Notes: generated from the sequence alone by a model not told the origin. DNA of 64,000 bases from Rhinopomastus cyanomelas (GCA_013400115.1 VXBP01007146.1:434195-498194); one strand, 5' to 3'; positions 53,801-61,880 are shown, counted from the stretch's first letter. Program-made: numbers and translations.

Positions 53801-55927
53801 AGCTCATTCCAGTGCCTGACCACTCTCTTTGGGAAGACTTTCTTCCTGATGTCTAGAAATCCATAGAATCATTAGGGTTGGAAGAGGCCTACAGGATCAT
53901 TCAGTCCAGCTGTCAACCCAACCCCACCCTGCCCACTAAACATTGTCCCCCAGGCCCACATCTATTCAGCTGCTGAATGCCTCCAGAAAGAGCGACTCCG
54001 CTCCCTCCCTGGGCAGCCTGTTCCAACCCCTGACCATTTTTCCTGATGTCTAATCTAAACCTCCCCTGGTGCAGCTTGAGGCTGTCTCCTCTTGGAAAAG
54101 AGGTGGTGACTTGGGAGCAGAGCCTGACCCCCACGTCTCCACAACGTTCTTTCAGGTAGTTGCAGAGAGTGAGCAGGTCTGCCCTCAGCCTCCTTTTCTC
54201 CAGGCTAAACAGCCCCAGTTCCCTCAGCCTCTCCTCATCAGACCTGCCCTTCAGGCCCCTCACAGGAGCTTTGGCAAAGGGACACATTTCCAGCCAGAGG
54301 AACATCACCTCGGAGCCCTGGGCCACTCAATCCACCCCAGGTCAAACCAGAAGTTAATCCAGCCCAAAACCCCAAAGCCCTGCTGAGGATTGCTTCGATC
54401 TCAGCTCCTCCCACCAGCATCTTCTAACTGGGGTTCCTCAGGGGTGTCCAAGCCAACGAGCAGCATCTCCCAACTCACCTGACGTTCTCGTTGAGGGTGT
54501 AGAGGTCGTTGTTCTGCAGGCCTCCCCCTTTGAAGACGTTTATCACCGCTGTCTGAACGCTGCCAGGAGAAGAAAGGAGACAGGACGGTCTGTGTAAACA
54601 ACGGCCACCGGCGTGATCCGTCCCAGAGCGCGGGGCGAGCCGCTGCCAAGAGCTGAGTGGTGGTCATGGGGTGGAGAGGGTAATTGCACTTAGATACTTC
54701 CCCTCTCTGTCCTGGAAGTCATCACCCTCAGGCACCGACAGCTCAGAGCCAACCTCGAGCTGTGCCTACAGGAAGCGACAGAGGGTTCCGGAGGCACCAG
54801 GACCACATGCACACCAGGTCTGTCTTTACTCCCCTCTGACCACCTGGGCATCTCTGCTGTGTGTTGCAGGCTGGTTGCTTTGGGGAGACGTGGATTTCAG
54901 CCAAACCCACCCCACTGCACTATCTGTGCAGGAACTGCCCAACCTACAGCCTCCAGCAGGACCTTGGTAGCACCGGAAAGGCTCTGCAGCCACCACCACC
55001 TGGGTCAGACCCAGCTTTAAGCCCTGATAATGCTTGCAAGGTGCTGATAGAGGTGGACCTACCTCATATTTCTCTCACCAGCACACAGGAACTCTCTGGT
55101 TTAGCAGGTCTGAAGGGCCATCTTTCACCAGACCAGACTGCCCAGAGTCCCACCCAGCCTGACTTTGAATGGATCCAGGGATGGGCCCTCCACCACCTCT
55201 CTGGGCAGCCTGTTCCAGGGATCCCCCACCCTCTGATTCAAGAACTTTGTCCTCCTGTCCAGCCTCAGTCTGCCCTTTTCCATGACATCTCAACTCTGGA
55301 CTCCAGACTTTGGGGTTTCTGTTGTCATTGCTGCGTGGTGTCACTGCAGACGGGAGCGGGCTGTTGATAGGAAGTGCTGGTGGAAGCCACAAGCTTCACA
55401 GTTCTCAGAGGAACTTGGCTGTGGTCAGAGCTTCATAATATGCAAACAAATGCCCGCTGTGCATTAAGAACCTGGAGATGTGTCTTCCTAAATGGGGCTG
55501 TAAAGGTCCCACTGTCCCAGAGCAATTCAAGACAGCTCCCTCTGGCAAAACCAAGGCTGAACACTACTGGGTTTCATTTCTCCACCTCCATGGAGGCTTT
55601 CAGTGCCAGCAAAGCTTGGGGAGGACAAAGACTCATGCGGAATTATAAACAGACCAGCTGTAAGTGATCTGAAGCACAAAGATGAGACACCCACAGCCAC
55701 TACCCACACGTGGAGCTGCTGCAGGGTGAGGGCTCAGCCCTGCTGGGTCCTGCTCACCTGTTCCAGGCAGAGTTGGAGCTGAGTTGCAGAGCCTGACGGG
55801 TTGCCTGGAACCGCGGCAGGTCACTGAGGACTGGGGAGCTCATGAAGCGAGGTCGGGGCCTTCTGAACGAACCCATCTTGTGGAACTGGAGAGCGAAGGA
55901 CGGAGCTATGGTGAACCCTCCAGTCAT
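38479..55927 (-). CDS. PRR5L: PRR5L (Protor-2), complete coding span (eight exons)
   Basis: Proline-rich protein 5-like, an mTORC2-associated Rictor-binding protein. Mammalian PRR5L also promotes tristetraprolin-dependent mRNA decay and affects PKC-delta and apoptosis. The coding exons on the minus strand are 55927-55758, 54559-54479, 51356-51308, 47183-47126, 44617-44526, 42647-42507, 41015-40889 and 38861-38479. They total 1101 nt and give 366 aa (human 368), with every exon phase matching. Recognised segments are FHKMGSFRRPRPRFMSSPVL near the N-terminus, the HbrB-like core (AEVWDHYFTETLPTLQAIFY), and the C-terminal TPLTEQEGEAYLEKCGS and RRHTVANAHSDIQLLAM. Intron 4 uses a GC donor. The gene is convergent with TRAF6, and its introns are loaded with CR1. 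Noncoding 5' exons are not identified. Confidence 0.96.
38862..40132 (-). other. PRR5L: PRR5L intron 7, unique part
   Basis: GC-rich intron sequence without CR1 for 1.27 kb. Many overlapping open frames arise from the GC richness; none resembles a known protein or has coherent splice sites. Confidence 0.5.
40133..40313 (-). mobile_element. CR1 3' end, left arm of an inverted pair
   Basis: 'accacagaacattagggacc' to 'cagcccctgccagggctcca'. It meets an oppositely oriented CR1 piece at 40316. Confidence 0.93.
40316..40441 (+). mobile_element. CR1 internal piece, right arm of an inverted pair
   Basis: 'atggatgttgataaacacat' to 'aggaggttcaatatatgaga'. Adjacent regions of CR1 in opposite orientation suggest a 5' inversion (twin priming) or a later inversion of one insertion. 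Confidence 0.9.
40757..40868 (+). mobile_element. CR1 tail fragment, 112 bp
   Basis: 'aggctgggtggggctctggg' to 'tctcccaacccaaaccagtc'. Tail of the 'gggctctgggcagcctggtc' subfamily, ending about 20 bp from the PRR5L exon 7 donor. Confidence 0.85.
40889..41015 (-). CDS. PRR5L: PRR5L coding exon 7
   Basis: 42 codons plus 1 nt, from SVHEPTGPSEGYLQLEELVK to STCLL. Acceptor 'ctgttggcatttcag', donor 'gctgg|gtaaga'. SVHEPTGPSE and LEELVKQVVSP are shared with mammals. Confidence 0.96.
41170..41335 (-). mobile_element. CR1 RT-region fragment, 166 bp
   Basis: 'aacctgtactggtgcatgga' through 'gtgcagagccttgcccctgc' to 'ccaggtccctctggaaggcc'. This is the RT-domain part, further 5' in CR1 than most copies here, with no tail. 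Confidence 0.75.
41336..41911 (-). other. PRR5L: PRR5L intron 6, unique part
   Basis: No exon or repeat recognised. Confidence 0.4.
41912..42230 (+). mobile_element. CR1 3' end, 319 bp
   Basis: 'gagggtgggtgtcaggagga' to 'cctaatgttttgtgattctg'. It preserves the ORF2 terminus (..VVESPSLEMFKTHLDVF.. DWI, stop near 42147) in an open frame. Confidence 0.95.
42507..42647 (-). CDS. PRR5L: PRR5L coding exon 6
   Basis: 47 codons, GQELTIRQIALLGFRD to IVQMLLILQ, phase 0 on both sides. Acceptor 'tttccttag', donor 'ctgcag|gtgagg'. Contains LLGFRDLVLLKVKL, the helical core of the Protor family. Confidence 0.96.
42733..42790 (+). mobile_element. CR1 tail fragment, 58 bp
   Basis: 'gactggatgatcttccaagg' then 'tcccttccactccctaatgt'. 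Confidence 0.88.
42887..42954 (-). mobile_element. CR1 tail fragment, 68 bp
   Basis: 'atcacagagcattagggact' to 'cagcccaatccccctgccac'. With the previous fragment it forms a tail-to-tail pair 97 bp apart. Confidence 0.9.
42955..43481 (-). other. PRR5L: PRR5L intron 5, unique part
   Basis: No feature recognised. Confidence 0.35.
43482..43790 (+). mobile_element. CR1 internal fragment, 309 bp
   Basis: 'agaggagcaacgaggctggg' through 'gctgatgaggagaggctgag' to 'gtccctgtgtctggaggtgt'. Same subfamily as 23805, opposite orientation; the tail is lost. Confidence 0.9.
43791..44525 (-). other. PRR5L: PRR5L intron 5, unique part
   Basis: About 735 bp with no exon or repeat recognised. Confidence 0.35.
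44526..44617 (-). CDS. PRR5L: PRR5L coding exon 5 (HbrB-like core)
   Basis: Acceptor 'gtttttgtag'. It completes a Gly codon begun in exon 4 (G|GT) and then encodes EDRVDVLAEVWDHYFTETLP and TLQAIFYPVQ; donor 'gtccag|gtaatc'. This is the most conserved block of PRR5/PRR5L proteins. Confidence 0.97.
44728..45042 (-). mobile_element. CR1 3' end, 315 bp
   Basis: 'catcaaagaacattacggac' to 'catcctcctgatcccacccc'. In the PRR5L intron with the GC donor. Confidence 0.94.
45043..45621 (-). other. PRR5L: PRR5L intron 4, unique part
   Basis: No feature recognised. Confidence 0.35.
45622..45985 (-). mobile_element. Older CR1-like fragment
   Basis: Starts 'caaggttcacaggatagcag' then 'caaggatcatctagtccgac', and includes 'gggaggtgattccaggggtt' and 'ataaggtcccccctaaagca'. 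The architecture is that of a CR1 3' end, but the sequence is well diverged from every other copy here, so it is probably an old subfamily. The right boundary is uncertain. Confidence 0.6.
45986..46902 (-). other. PRR5L: PRR5L intron 4, unique part
   Basis: About 900 bp without a recognised feature; the open frames here have no family resemblance. Confidence 0.35.
46903..46985 (-). mobile_element. CR1 tail fragment, 83 bp
   Basis: 'gtcatagaatcattagagat' to 'cacagcaggatcacctagac', 141 bp from the GC donor of PRR5L exon 4. Confidence 0.9.
47126..47183 (-). CDS. PRR5L: PRR5L coding exon 4 with GC splice donor
   Basis: 58 nt: NQLLAKGLLFLEEKVKLCE plus one base. Acceptor 'ctctcttggcag'. The 3' junction reads 'gcgaag|gcaagtatt': the intron begins GC, not GT, but otherwise matches the strong GC-AG donor consensus AG|GCAAGT. 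Only this junction keeps the frame into exon 5 (LCE-G-ED), so the exon end is well fixed. Confidence 0.95.
47221..47735 (-). mobile_element. CR1 copy of a distinct subfamily, about 515 bp
   Basis: Tail 'gggctggaagggacctccaa' then 'aggtcatctagtccaacccc'; body 'ctctgggaagcctgttccag' and 'aaatctccctttttccagct'. ORF2 end peptide GRFRSDIWKKLLNLRVVDAW. The right boundary is approximate. Confidence 0.9.
47816..48215 (-). mobile_element. CR1 3' end, about 400 bp
   Basis: 'aatcattcaggttggaaaag' then 'actctcgggatcatcaagcc', through 'caagttcacccctaaaccac' to 'ctgcagcatctcatacctgg'. Confidence 0.93.
48216..48916 (-). other. PRR5L: PRR5L intron 3, unique part
   Basis: No feature recognised. Confidence 0.35.
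48917..49640 (-). mobile_element. CR1 LINE copy, about 724 bp
   Basis: 'tcgtagaatcattaggggct' to 'cctttctcctgcactgcact' and the RT-region 'aacaggtcagtccccaacct'. One of the longest copies of the commonest subfamily; parts of its ORF2 remain open (for example 173 codons from about 49327 leftwards). Confidence 0.96.
49766..49900 (-). mobile_element. CR1 3' end, about 135 bp
   Basis: 'ctggcttgggctggaaggga' then 'cccctgccatgggcagtgac' and 'aggttgcccaaaggcccatc'. Same tail family as 40757. Confidence 0.85.
49901..50339 (-). other. PRR5L: PRR5L intron 3, unique part
   Basis: No feature recognised. Confidence 0.35.
50340..50536 (+). mobile_element. CR1 3' end, about 197 bp
   Basis: 'ggtgagaccctgcccaggtt' to 'gtcccttcagcccaaaccag' and 'tctgtgactctgtgatt'. 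Confidence 0.82.
50537..51307 (-). other. PRR5L: PRR5L intron 3, unique part
   Basis: No feature recognised apart from a short T-run region near 51217-51290 with repeated 'ctttataggt/ctttgtaggc' words. Confidence 0.4.
51308..51356 (-). CDS. PRR5L: PRR5L coding exon 3
   Basis: 49 nt: completes an Arg codon, then RLLKSELGSFVTDYFQ. Acceptor 'cttctatctacag', donor 'ttccag|gtaatg'. Near-identical to the mammalian RLLKSELGSFITDYFQ segment. Confidence 0.95.
51497..51551 (+). mobile_element. Outer CR1 tail, left part (interrupted)
   Basis: 'ttgatctggagcttagggac' to 'cttggcggggttaatggt'. Its continuation 'ctcgatgatcttaaagctca' lies 300 bp further on, after an inserted CR1. Confidence 0.85.
51552..51852 (+). 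mobile_element. Inner CR1 nested in an older CR1 tail
   Basis: 'aaccttccaatccccagaag' through 'gggagatttaggtcagacat' to 'cttccaacccaatgattcta'. Subfamily of the copy at 47221, same orientation as its host. Confidence 0.9.
51853..51895 (+). mobile_element. Outer CR1 tail, right part
   Basis: 'ctcgatgatcttaaagctca' and 'tttccagccaaaatgattct', the terminal piece of the host copy. Confidence 0.82.
51896..52398 (-). other. PRR5L: PRR5L intron 2, unique part
   Basis: No feature recognised; an A-run occurs near 52229. Confidence 0.35.
52399..53012 (-). mobile_element. CR1 LINE copy, 614 bp
   Basis: 'gggactggaagggaccctga' to 'gagcacactgctggctcatg'. The terminal tail bases are missing at the left end. 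Confidence 0.95.
53013..53654 (-). other. PRR5L: PRR5L intron 2, unique part
   Basis: No feature recognised. Confidence 0.35.
53655..53858 (-). mobile_element. CR1 3' end, 204 bp
   Basis: 'aatcattcaggttggaaaag' then 'acccttgggatcattgagtc', to 'ttcttcctgatgtctag'. Directly followed by another CR1 in the same orientation. Confidence 0.93.
53861..54292 (-). mobile_element. CR1 3' end, 432 bp
   Basis: 'ccatagaatcattagggttg' then 'gaagaggcctacaggatcat', through 'ttccctcagcctctcctcat' to 'cccctcacaggagctttggc'. Different subfamily from its neighbour. Confidence 0.92.
54479..54559 (-). CDS. PRR5L: PRR5L coding exon 2
   Basis: 81 nt: completes Ser (AG|C), then VQTAVINVFKGGGLQNNDLY and TLNENV, leaving AG for a split Arg. 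Acceptor 'cttctcctggcag', donor 'gtcag|gtgagt'. Confidence 0.95.
54560..55089 (-). other. PRR5L: PRR5L intron 1 of the coding part, unique
   Basis: No exon or repeat recognised. Confidence 0.4.
55090..55285 (-). mobile_element. CR1 3' end, 196 bp
   Basis: 'aactctctggtttagcaggt' to 'tcagtctgcccttttccatg'. The tail has lost its last bases; subfamily related to 47221. Confidence 0.85.
55758..55927 (-). CDS. PRR5L: PRR5L first coding exon (N-terminus)
   Basis: Starts MTGGFTIAPSFALQFHKMGS and continues FRRPRPRFMSSPVLSDLPRF to NSAWN plus two bases; donor 'gaacag|gtgagc'. The human protein starts in the same register (FHKMGSF..), which supports the chosen ATG at 55927. Upstream of the ATG the frame stays open for 26 codons, but a plausible acceptor 'cttgtgctgcag' at 56032-56037 suggests that part is 5' UTR. 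Confidence 0.95.
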
Positions 55928-56082
55928 AGGGTCGGGCGGAGTGGAGCAGGGCCCGCAGAAAGGCTCTTCTCTTGAAGGTCCAAGCGTCAGTGTCAGCGAC
56001 GTCAATGAGTCTTCACACCCAGGAACTCACCCTGCAGCACAAGAGAAGGGTCAGCCTTGGACCAGGAGTTCCCTACAGTGTC

Positions 56083-56150
56083 ATAAAATCAAAGAATCAT
56101 TTTAGGTGACAAAAGACCTTTAAGATCATGGAGTCCAACCATCAGGCTGT
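56083..56150 (-). mobile_element. CR1 tail fragment, 68 bp
   Basis: 'aatcattttaggtgacaaaa' then 'gacctttaagatcatggagt'. Diverged. Confidence 0.75.
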
Positions 56151-56280
56151 GACACGGACACGCGCCGCAAGATGAGGAAGGAATTGAAGAGGTCCTGCAC
56201 AGCACGAAGAAAGGAAGAGAACAAGATAGAAAAGGGAGGGGTGACAATGCCATTAACAGTGAATTATAGCAAATCTTGTT

Positions 56281-56680
56281 GGAGTGGATGGAGGGAGGGG
56301 AGCATCTCCCTGATGAGGAAAGGCTGAGGGAGCTGGAGCTCTTGAGCTTGGAGAAAAGGAGATTGAGGGGTGACCTCGTGCATGTTGATAAACATGTGAA
56401 GGGTGGGTGTCAGAAGGATGGAGCCAGGCTCTGCTCAGGGGCATCTAATGATAGGAAAAGGGGCAACGGGTGTGAGCTGGAACAAAAGAGGTTCAATCTG
56501 TGAAGGAACTTCTTCCTGGTGAGGGTGCCAGAGCCCTGGCAGGGGCTGCCCAGGGGGGCTGTGGAGTCTCCTTCTCTGGAGATGTTTAAAACTCACCTGG
56601 ACATGTTCCTGTGCAACTTGATCTAGGGGATCCTGCTGTGGTGGGGAAATTGGACTGGATGATCTTTCAAGGTCCCTTCC
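56281..56680 (+). mobile_element. CR1 copy hosting an inverted nested CR1
   Basis: 'gagcatctccctgatgagga' through 'gatgtttaaaactcacctgg' to 'tgatctttcaaggtcccttc'. It is interrupted by a minus-strand CR1 and resumes at 56861. Confidence 0.95.
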
Positions 56681-56860
56681 ACAGAATCATTCATGTTGCA
56701 AAAGACCCTTGGGATCATCGAGTCCAACCATCAATCCTAACCCTAACCATCAACCCTACTGTACAAGTTCACTCCCAAACCCCAACACTACATCTAAGCA
56801 TCTGTTAAACTCATCCAGGGATGGTGACTCAGCCACCACCTAGGCAGCCCATTCCAGTGC
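56681..56860 (-). mobile_element. Nested CR1 3' end, 180 bp
   Basis: 'acagaatcattcatgttgca' to 'cagcccattccagtgc'. It inserted into the tail of the plus-strand copy. The 5 bases CTTCC occur at both junctions (56676-56680 and 56861-56865), as expected for a short target-site duplication. Confidence 0.92.
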
Positions 56861-56893
56861 CTTCCAATCCCCAATGTTCTGTGGTTCTCTAAG
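56861..56893 (+). mobile_element. Terminal piece of the interrupted CR1
   Basis: 'cttccaatccccaatgttct' and 'gtggttctct': the remaining tail of the copy that begins at 56281. Confidence 0.88.
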
Positions 56894-57778
56894 AGCAGCC
56901 CCTTCCCTATCCTGCCCCTTCAATAATGAGCCAACACAGCCAGCCAATCACACAAGGTTGGTCCCTCTGTTTCAATCAGCAGAGATGCAAGAGCAGAGAC
57001 GTCTGAACTCTTCCTCCAGAGGCACTTCACAAATACCATTAACTTCTGCTGGCAGCTCAGCCTCTATAAAATGGCAGAAAACAGGGGGAAGAGAAAGCTA
57101 TTTTTCCGGAAAGGAACAAAAGACAAGCAATGGAAGATGATCAGACACGCAGGATGGTTTGGGGTGCTTTGGAGAAGTGTTGTGCAAGGGACTGCAGCCG
57201 CTCGTTACCAGCCCGTTACTGAGAGGACACAATGAAGAGCTTCTACAAAAGAGGTCTGGCAAGCAGAGCAAACAAGACTTCAGTGTTTGTTTTGTTTTCT
57301 ACAGAATGAGAAGTGACTTCCAAGCCAAACCCAAAATTCCTCTATTTTCCACTCCGATCATCATCTCCACACAGATGAAAACGTAGCCCCAAGTAAACCA
57401 CAGAAATCGAAGAAGTTGGGTAAAAACCACCCAAGAAAAAACCCCCTTTGGCAAAGCTTCTGTGCTTCAAAATCTTCCCACTACAGCCAAATGGAAGCAG
57501 TAGATGTAGCTGGCAGTTTGGAGAAGAGAGATGTGAGAGAAAGGGGAGAGAATGGGGAAAAACCAACTCACAAGCAAAAGAAACTTTTTGGAAGGAGAGG
57601 AAGGAAAGCAGAGAAATCACAGGATCCTCTATCCAACAAAACAAGCATCATCCAGGTGCTCTTCCAGAGCAACACAGAATGAGGATTATCCAGATATAAG
57701 GGATGTTTTGCCATTTAAAGGTTTTCATCTAGTGGTATAAAACCAGACCCTTCCTGAGGAAAGACATCCACTTGCCCG
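56894..57778 (-). other. Upstream of PRR5L coding part, unique
   Basis: About 880 bp, AT-rich, no exon recognised. Open frames at 57416-57740 overlap in three frames and have no resemblance to known families. Confidence 0.35.
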
Positions 57779-57953
57779 TTTAAAACCCACCTGGGCATCT
57801 TCCTGTGCGGCTGGATCTAGGTGATCCTGCTGTGGCAGGGGGATTGGACTGGATGATCTTTGGAGGTCTCTTCCAATCCCTAATGTTCTGTGAGTCTGTG
57901 ACTGGATGATCCCTCAAGGTCCCTTCCAATCCCTAATGTTCTGTGATTCATAG
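57779..57953 (+). mobile_element. CR1 3' end with duplicated tail
   Basis: 'ttaaaacccacctgggcatc' to 'cctaatgttctgtgagtctg', followed at once by a second tail 'ctggatgatccctcaaggtc' and 'ccttccaatccctaatgttc' (57902-57953). Either a local duplication or a second very short insertion into the tail. Confidence 0.92.
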
Positions 57954-58085
57954 ATTTTAACTGTCGAGGTGAAGCTCAACAGCACACGGAGGAGCACTCT
58001 CTCAGAACAAAGTGTTGGCACTCTCGTGCGCAGCCCTGCATCCAGCAGATCTACTGCTACCCTCTGACTATCTGAACCAAGATGC

Positions 58086-58170
58086 CTCCTAGGGTGAACT
58101 TGTAGAGTAGGGCTGATGGTTGGACTTGATGACCCCAAGGGTCTTTTCCAACCTGAATGAATCTAGGATC
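58086..58170 (+). mobile_element. CR1 tail fragment, 85 bp
   Basis: 'ctagggtgaacttgtagagt' to 'gggtcttttccaacctgaat'. Confidence 0.9.
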
Positions 58171-59286
58171 TCCACAAATGAGACCCCACGTCCCTGCCTT
58201 CCTCACCCACCGTCTGGGTGTTCTCTCTCCAGATGCCTTTGTCCCAGTCGTGCCTCTATCCCCAACACATCTCTGTCAAATTCACATTTGAAACAGTTGA
58301 AAAGAACCTCAGTGGTTTCCCCTGAGTTGTGCTTTGAGTTCCTGAGGTTACAGCGAACCCGAAACTCTGAGTGAAACTCAGCTTAGAGTGAAAGGCAGTA
58401 GGTGAAGAGGTGGCGGGGAAAAACCTTCGCTTGTATCACATTGAGGTCTGAGAAGCTTCTCAGTCATTCAGAGACCACTGCAACCCCCTCAGAGCTGATG
58501 GCCTGTTAGGAGTCCAGCCTGTTCTTCACCACCATATACAGGACAGTACAAATCCCCATTAAAGTATGTAAGAGACCATCAGTGGCACAGGGTGAGCAAG
58601 TTCCACGGGAGCTCACGAGCTCGGGTCAGAGTACATAACACACAGAGGAGCTATTTTGTAGTAGAGGAGGAGCATCCAAGACAGCAAAATCGTGTTGTGC
58701 CCTACTGCAGGTTTTCCGTGTCATTTCCAAAACATGACTTAATTCTTTGGACTGGCATCATTCAGAAGTGGAGGAAATTGTTGGGGCTATTAAAAGGCGC
58801 CACAGGTTTGCAAAACACTCTGAATCGGTTGGATGGAGAACAGAGGAGAATCCTCTCCCTGATCAGCCTGAAACTAGAGACTAATTGGAAGTAGAAGCAC
58901 TGACCAGTGACTGAATCTGGTTAAAACAAATTGTGTTCCCTGTACAAGCAGCCACCACAGCAAAACCCCAGTTACGAAAGGAAAGAAGCAAAAACATCGC
59001 TGAGCTTCTGAATCGTAAAACTGATGGACTGCATTGGGACAGAGGAATTCCCTTCTCTCTTTGGTTAAAGAACCTCACCCAGCAGAGAGGAGAAAGGGAT
59101 AAGGTGGGGGGAAGTGGAGCTACATCACCATCTTCTGACTGAGGGAAAGCTTTAGGCTTTTCTTGGCATTCCAGCAGGTTGTATCACTGACAGTTGGGAT
59201 AAAGGTCACTGGGATGACCTTTACTCAAGAATGTCTCACTTGTCTGACACAAGAAAGAGAGAGGCCATCAAAACTGTTTGCTGTAG
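58171..59286. other. Unique DNA, nothing recognised
   Basis: 1.1 kb without repeats or an exon-like frame; probably a PRR5L 5' intron or upstream flank. Confidence 0.35.
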
Positions 59287-59998
59287 TATCACAGAACAGA
59301 ATCACAGAACATCAGGGATTGGAAGGGACCCTGAAAGATCATCCAGTCCAATCCCCCACCACACCAGGATCCCCTAGATCCAGTTGCACAGGAACACATC
59401 CAGGAAGGTTTTAAATGTCTCCAGAGAAGGAGACTCCACAATCCCCCTGGGCAGCCTCTTCCAGGGCTCTGTCACCCTCAATGTGAAGAAGGTCCTTCTC
59501 AGATTGATGTGGAACCCCCTCTGTTCCAGCTGACACTCACTGCCCCTTGTCCTATCATTAGGTGCCCCTGAGCAGAGGCTGGCTCCATCCTCCTGACACC
59601 CACCCTTTCCATATTTATCAACATAAATGGGCTCCCTCCTCAGGCTCCTTTTTTCCATGCTCAAGAGCCCCAGCTGCCTTAGTCTTTCCTCACCAGGTAG
59701 AAGCTCCCCTACCTTCATCATCTTTGTGGGTCTGCACTGGACTCTCTCCAGCAGCTCTGTGTCCTTCTGGAACTGAAAGGCCCATAACCAGACACAGTAC
59801 TCCAGATGTGGTCTCATCAGGGCAGAGTAAAGGGAGAGGAGAGCCTCTCTTGATCCACTCCAGGATGCCACTGGCCTTCTTGGCCACAAGGGCCCATTGC
59901 TGGCTCCTAGTCACCCTGCTGTCCACCAGGACCCCCAGGTCCCTTTCTCCTATGCTGCTCTCCAACAGGTCAGTTCCCAACCCGTACTGGTACCTAGG
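59287..59998 (-). mobile_element. CR1 LINE copy, about 712 bp
   Basis: 'atcacagaacagaatcacag' (tail with the CR1 terminal word repeated) to 'caacccgtactggtacctag'. It contains a 171-codon open ORF2 remnant (59889 to 59374). Confidence 0.96.
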
Positions 59999-60431
59999 GG
60001 TGTAGAAAAGGCCTTTGGATTCGGTAGACAAATGGGTTTTCAGACCAGGACCTTGAGCCTGTCCCAAGTAACTCACAAGCAGAGTAGCATCTGCTGCAAA
60101 GTTCAGGAAATGCAGCTGTTAGCTCATTCAAAACAAACTCCCAAGTGCACCAGTTGGTCTGCAGACACCACAGCAGCTTTGCTCAGCATACTGAGAGACC
60201 GCTGGCTTGTATGGAATAGGAATAAAGACCACAGCTCCTCAGCAAGTAAACTGTTCCTGTTTGGGGAACTAAACCAGCCCCGCTCTCCCACTTCATACTC
60301 CCTTCTGAATTTCAGACAACATACCCCCACCCAAGAGCTCCTCCTTCAGCACAAGATCTAGAAAACCTGTTCACAAAGCTCAGAAGGACTTTAACCTTGC
60401 AGACCTTTTCCTTGCTTGGTCAATATGTGGG
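59999..60431. other. Unique DNA, nothing recognised
   Basis: No feature recognised. Confidence 0.35.
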
Positions 60432-60520
60432 GAAATAGCAGTCATGGAGCTGTTGGGCTGAAGGTTGGACTCTTAGAGGTCTTTTCCAATCTCAACAACT
60501 CAGCGGTTCTGTAATTCATA
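60432..60520 (+). mobile_element. CR1 tail fragment, about 89 bp
   Basis: 'agtcatggagctgttgggct' to 'gaggtcttttccaatctcaa'. Confidence 0.8.
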
Positions 60521-60633
60521 GAGTTTCAGTTGCAAAACTTCAGCAAGAGCTGCTGTTTTCAGAGCACTCGCTGCTGCCATAGAACAAGTTTCTCATCTCC
60601 ATGCTTTCCAGCACTTTGTCCTTACTCCTGTTT

Positions 60634-60678
60634 CACAGAATCACTGAACATTAGGGATTGGAAGGGACCTCGGAGGAT
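60634..60678 (-). mobile_element. CR1 tail fragment, 45 bp
   Basis: 'cacagaatcactgaacatta' then 'gggattggaagggacctcgg'. Confidence 0.85.
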
Positions 60679-61108
60679 TGTTTTTGTTTGGGTGTTTTGT
60701 TGTTGCTGTGGTTTTCACATTCCTGTTGCTGCTACTAAAAACACAACTCGACCTAGACCCCATACATTTAGCCCTGGGGCTACAAAACGTGGCAGTTAAG
60801 TAGCCTGATCAGAGGACACAGCCCACCCCCAGCCAGCTCAAGCATAGCCAGGTCTTTGCTAAAATCCTCAGAACAATCTTGCACCCTCCAAGCCCCATCT
60901 TGTGTGGCCAGAATGGGTTGTCATGCCCTACTGAATAACCCCAGGAACCCAGTACATACTGGGTCAGTTCATATTCACGCTTGAATTCACATCAGCAGAA
61001 ACAATGAGCACAAAAGGCCATCTATTATTGGGGGAAAAGCCCCACAGATAGTACAGGTACCTAGAAAAGCCACATGAAAATGAAACTGATGGAAAATGAC
61101 TTACAGAA
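60679..61108. other. Unique DNA, nothing recognised
   Basis: Starts with a T/G-rich run (60680-60715); otherwise no feature. Confidence 0.35.
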
Positions 61109-61174
61109 CCACAATCACAGAACATTAGGGATTGGAAGGGACCTCGAAAGATCATCTAGTCCAATCCCCCCGCC
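61109..61174 (-). mobile_element. CR1 tail fragment, 66 bp
   Basis: 'caatcacagaacattaggga' to 'gatcatctagtccaatcccc'. Close match to the commonest subfamily, so recent. Confidence 0.92.
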
Positions 61175-61750
61175 AGTACTTCCTTGCCTTTTGCTACTTC
61201 CAAGCCCTGGATGATGCACTTAAGTCCCACTCCTTGACTCTTCCCCGAAGAATGGGAGTTACATTGACTTATTGCTCAAAGAAGAGGTTTAATATCTCAC
61301 CTATTCTGCGCCTTCCGTGGCTGGCAACGTAAGGAACTGAAATTCTTCCAGACAGGATCAAGGAGTCAAGGAAACGCTACCTGCGCTCTGGCTGAACTTT
61401 GAAAGTGAACGTTGGAAGCCTTATCAGAGTCTCAGCTGACATCAGGCAGCCCATAAACACGCTGCACGAAAATCCTGGCACAGGGGTTTATCTGGAAGGC
61501 TGAAGACAAATGCAGAAGTGTCACCTTAACCCTGCTGTAAAACTGCTGGGAGGAAATATTGCTGCTCAATTACACAGCAAAGGAGACTCCCGCACGGGCA
61601 CTTCAACTTCCCTGCACGTCCTCGGCGCTGCTAGATGCCAGGACGCATCCATGGAGAGCCCTGAACCTTGGAGAACCTGCCCCAGACACCATACCTGACC
61701 TGACAGCTATGTCAGTCCAAGATTCACCCCCAGCAGAGGCAACCACTGAG
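61175..61750. other. Unique DNA, nothing recognised
   Basis: No feature recognised. Confidence 0.35.
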
Positions 61751-61880
61751 TAATCACGGAATCATTAAGCTTGGAAGAGACCTCCAAGGCCATCAAGTCC
61801 AACCGTCAACCCAACATCGCCCTGCCCACCAAATCATATCTCCAAGGGCCACATCTACACCAGTCTGTCTCTGGAAAAGC
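61751..61880 (-). mobile_element. CR1 3' fragment, 130 bp
   Basis: 'taatcacggaatcattaagc' then 'ttggaagagacctccaaggc', to 'ccaagggccacatctacac'. Related to the copy at 53861. Confidence 0.85.

Noticed and set aside
56730..56750. Telomere-like 'cctaaccctaacc'
   Set aside because: Only two units, inside a CR1 piece whose normal sequence 'catcaaccctac' explains it.
49374..59889. Several 100-200 codon frames of the type ..EERLRELGLLSLEKRRLRG..
   Set aside because: These are remnants of CR1 ORF2 C-termini, recurring in dozens of copies; they are reported as mobile elements, not genes.
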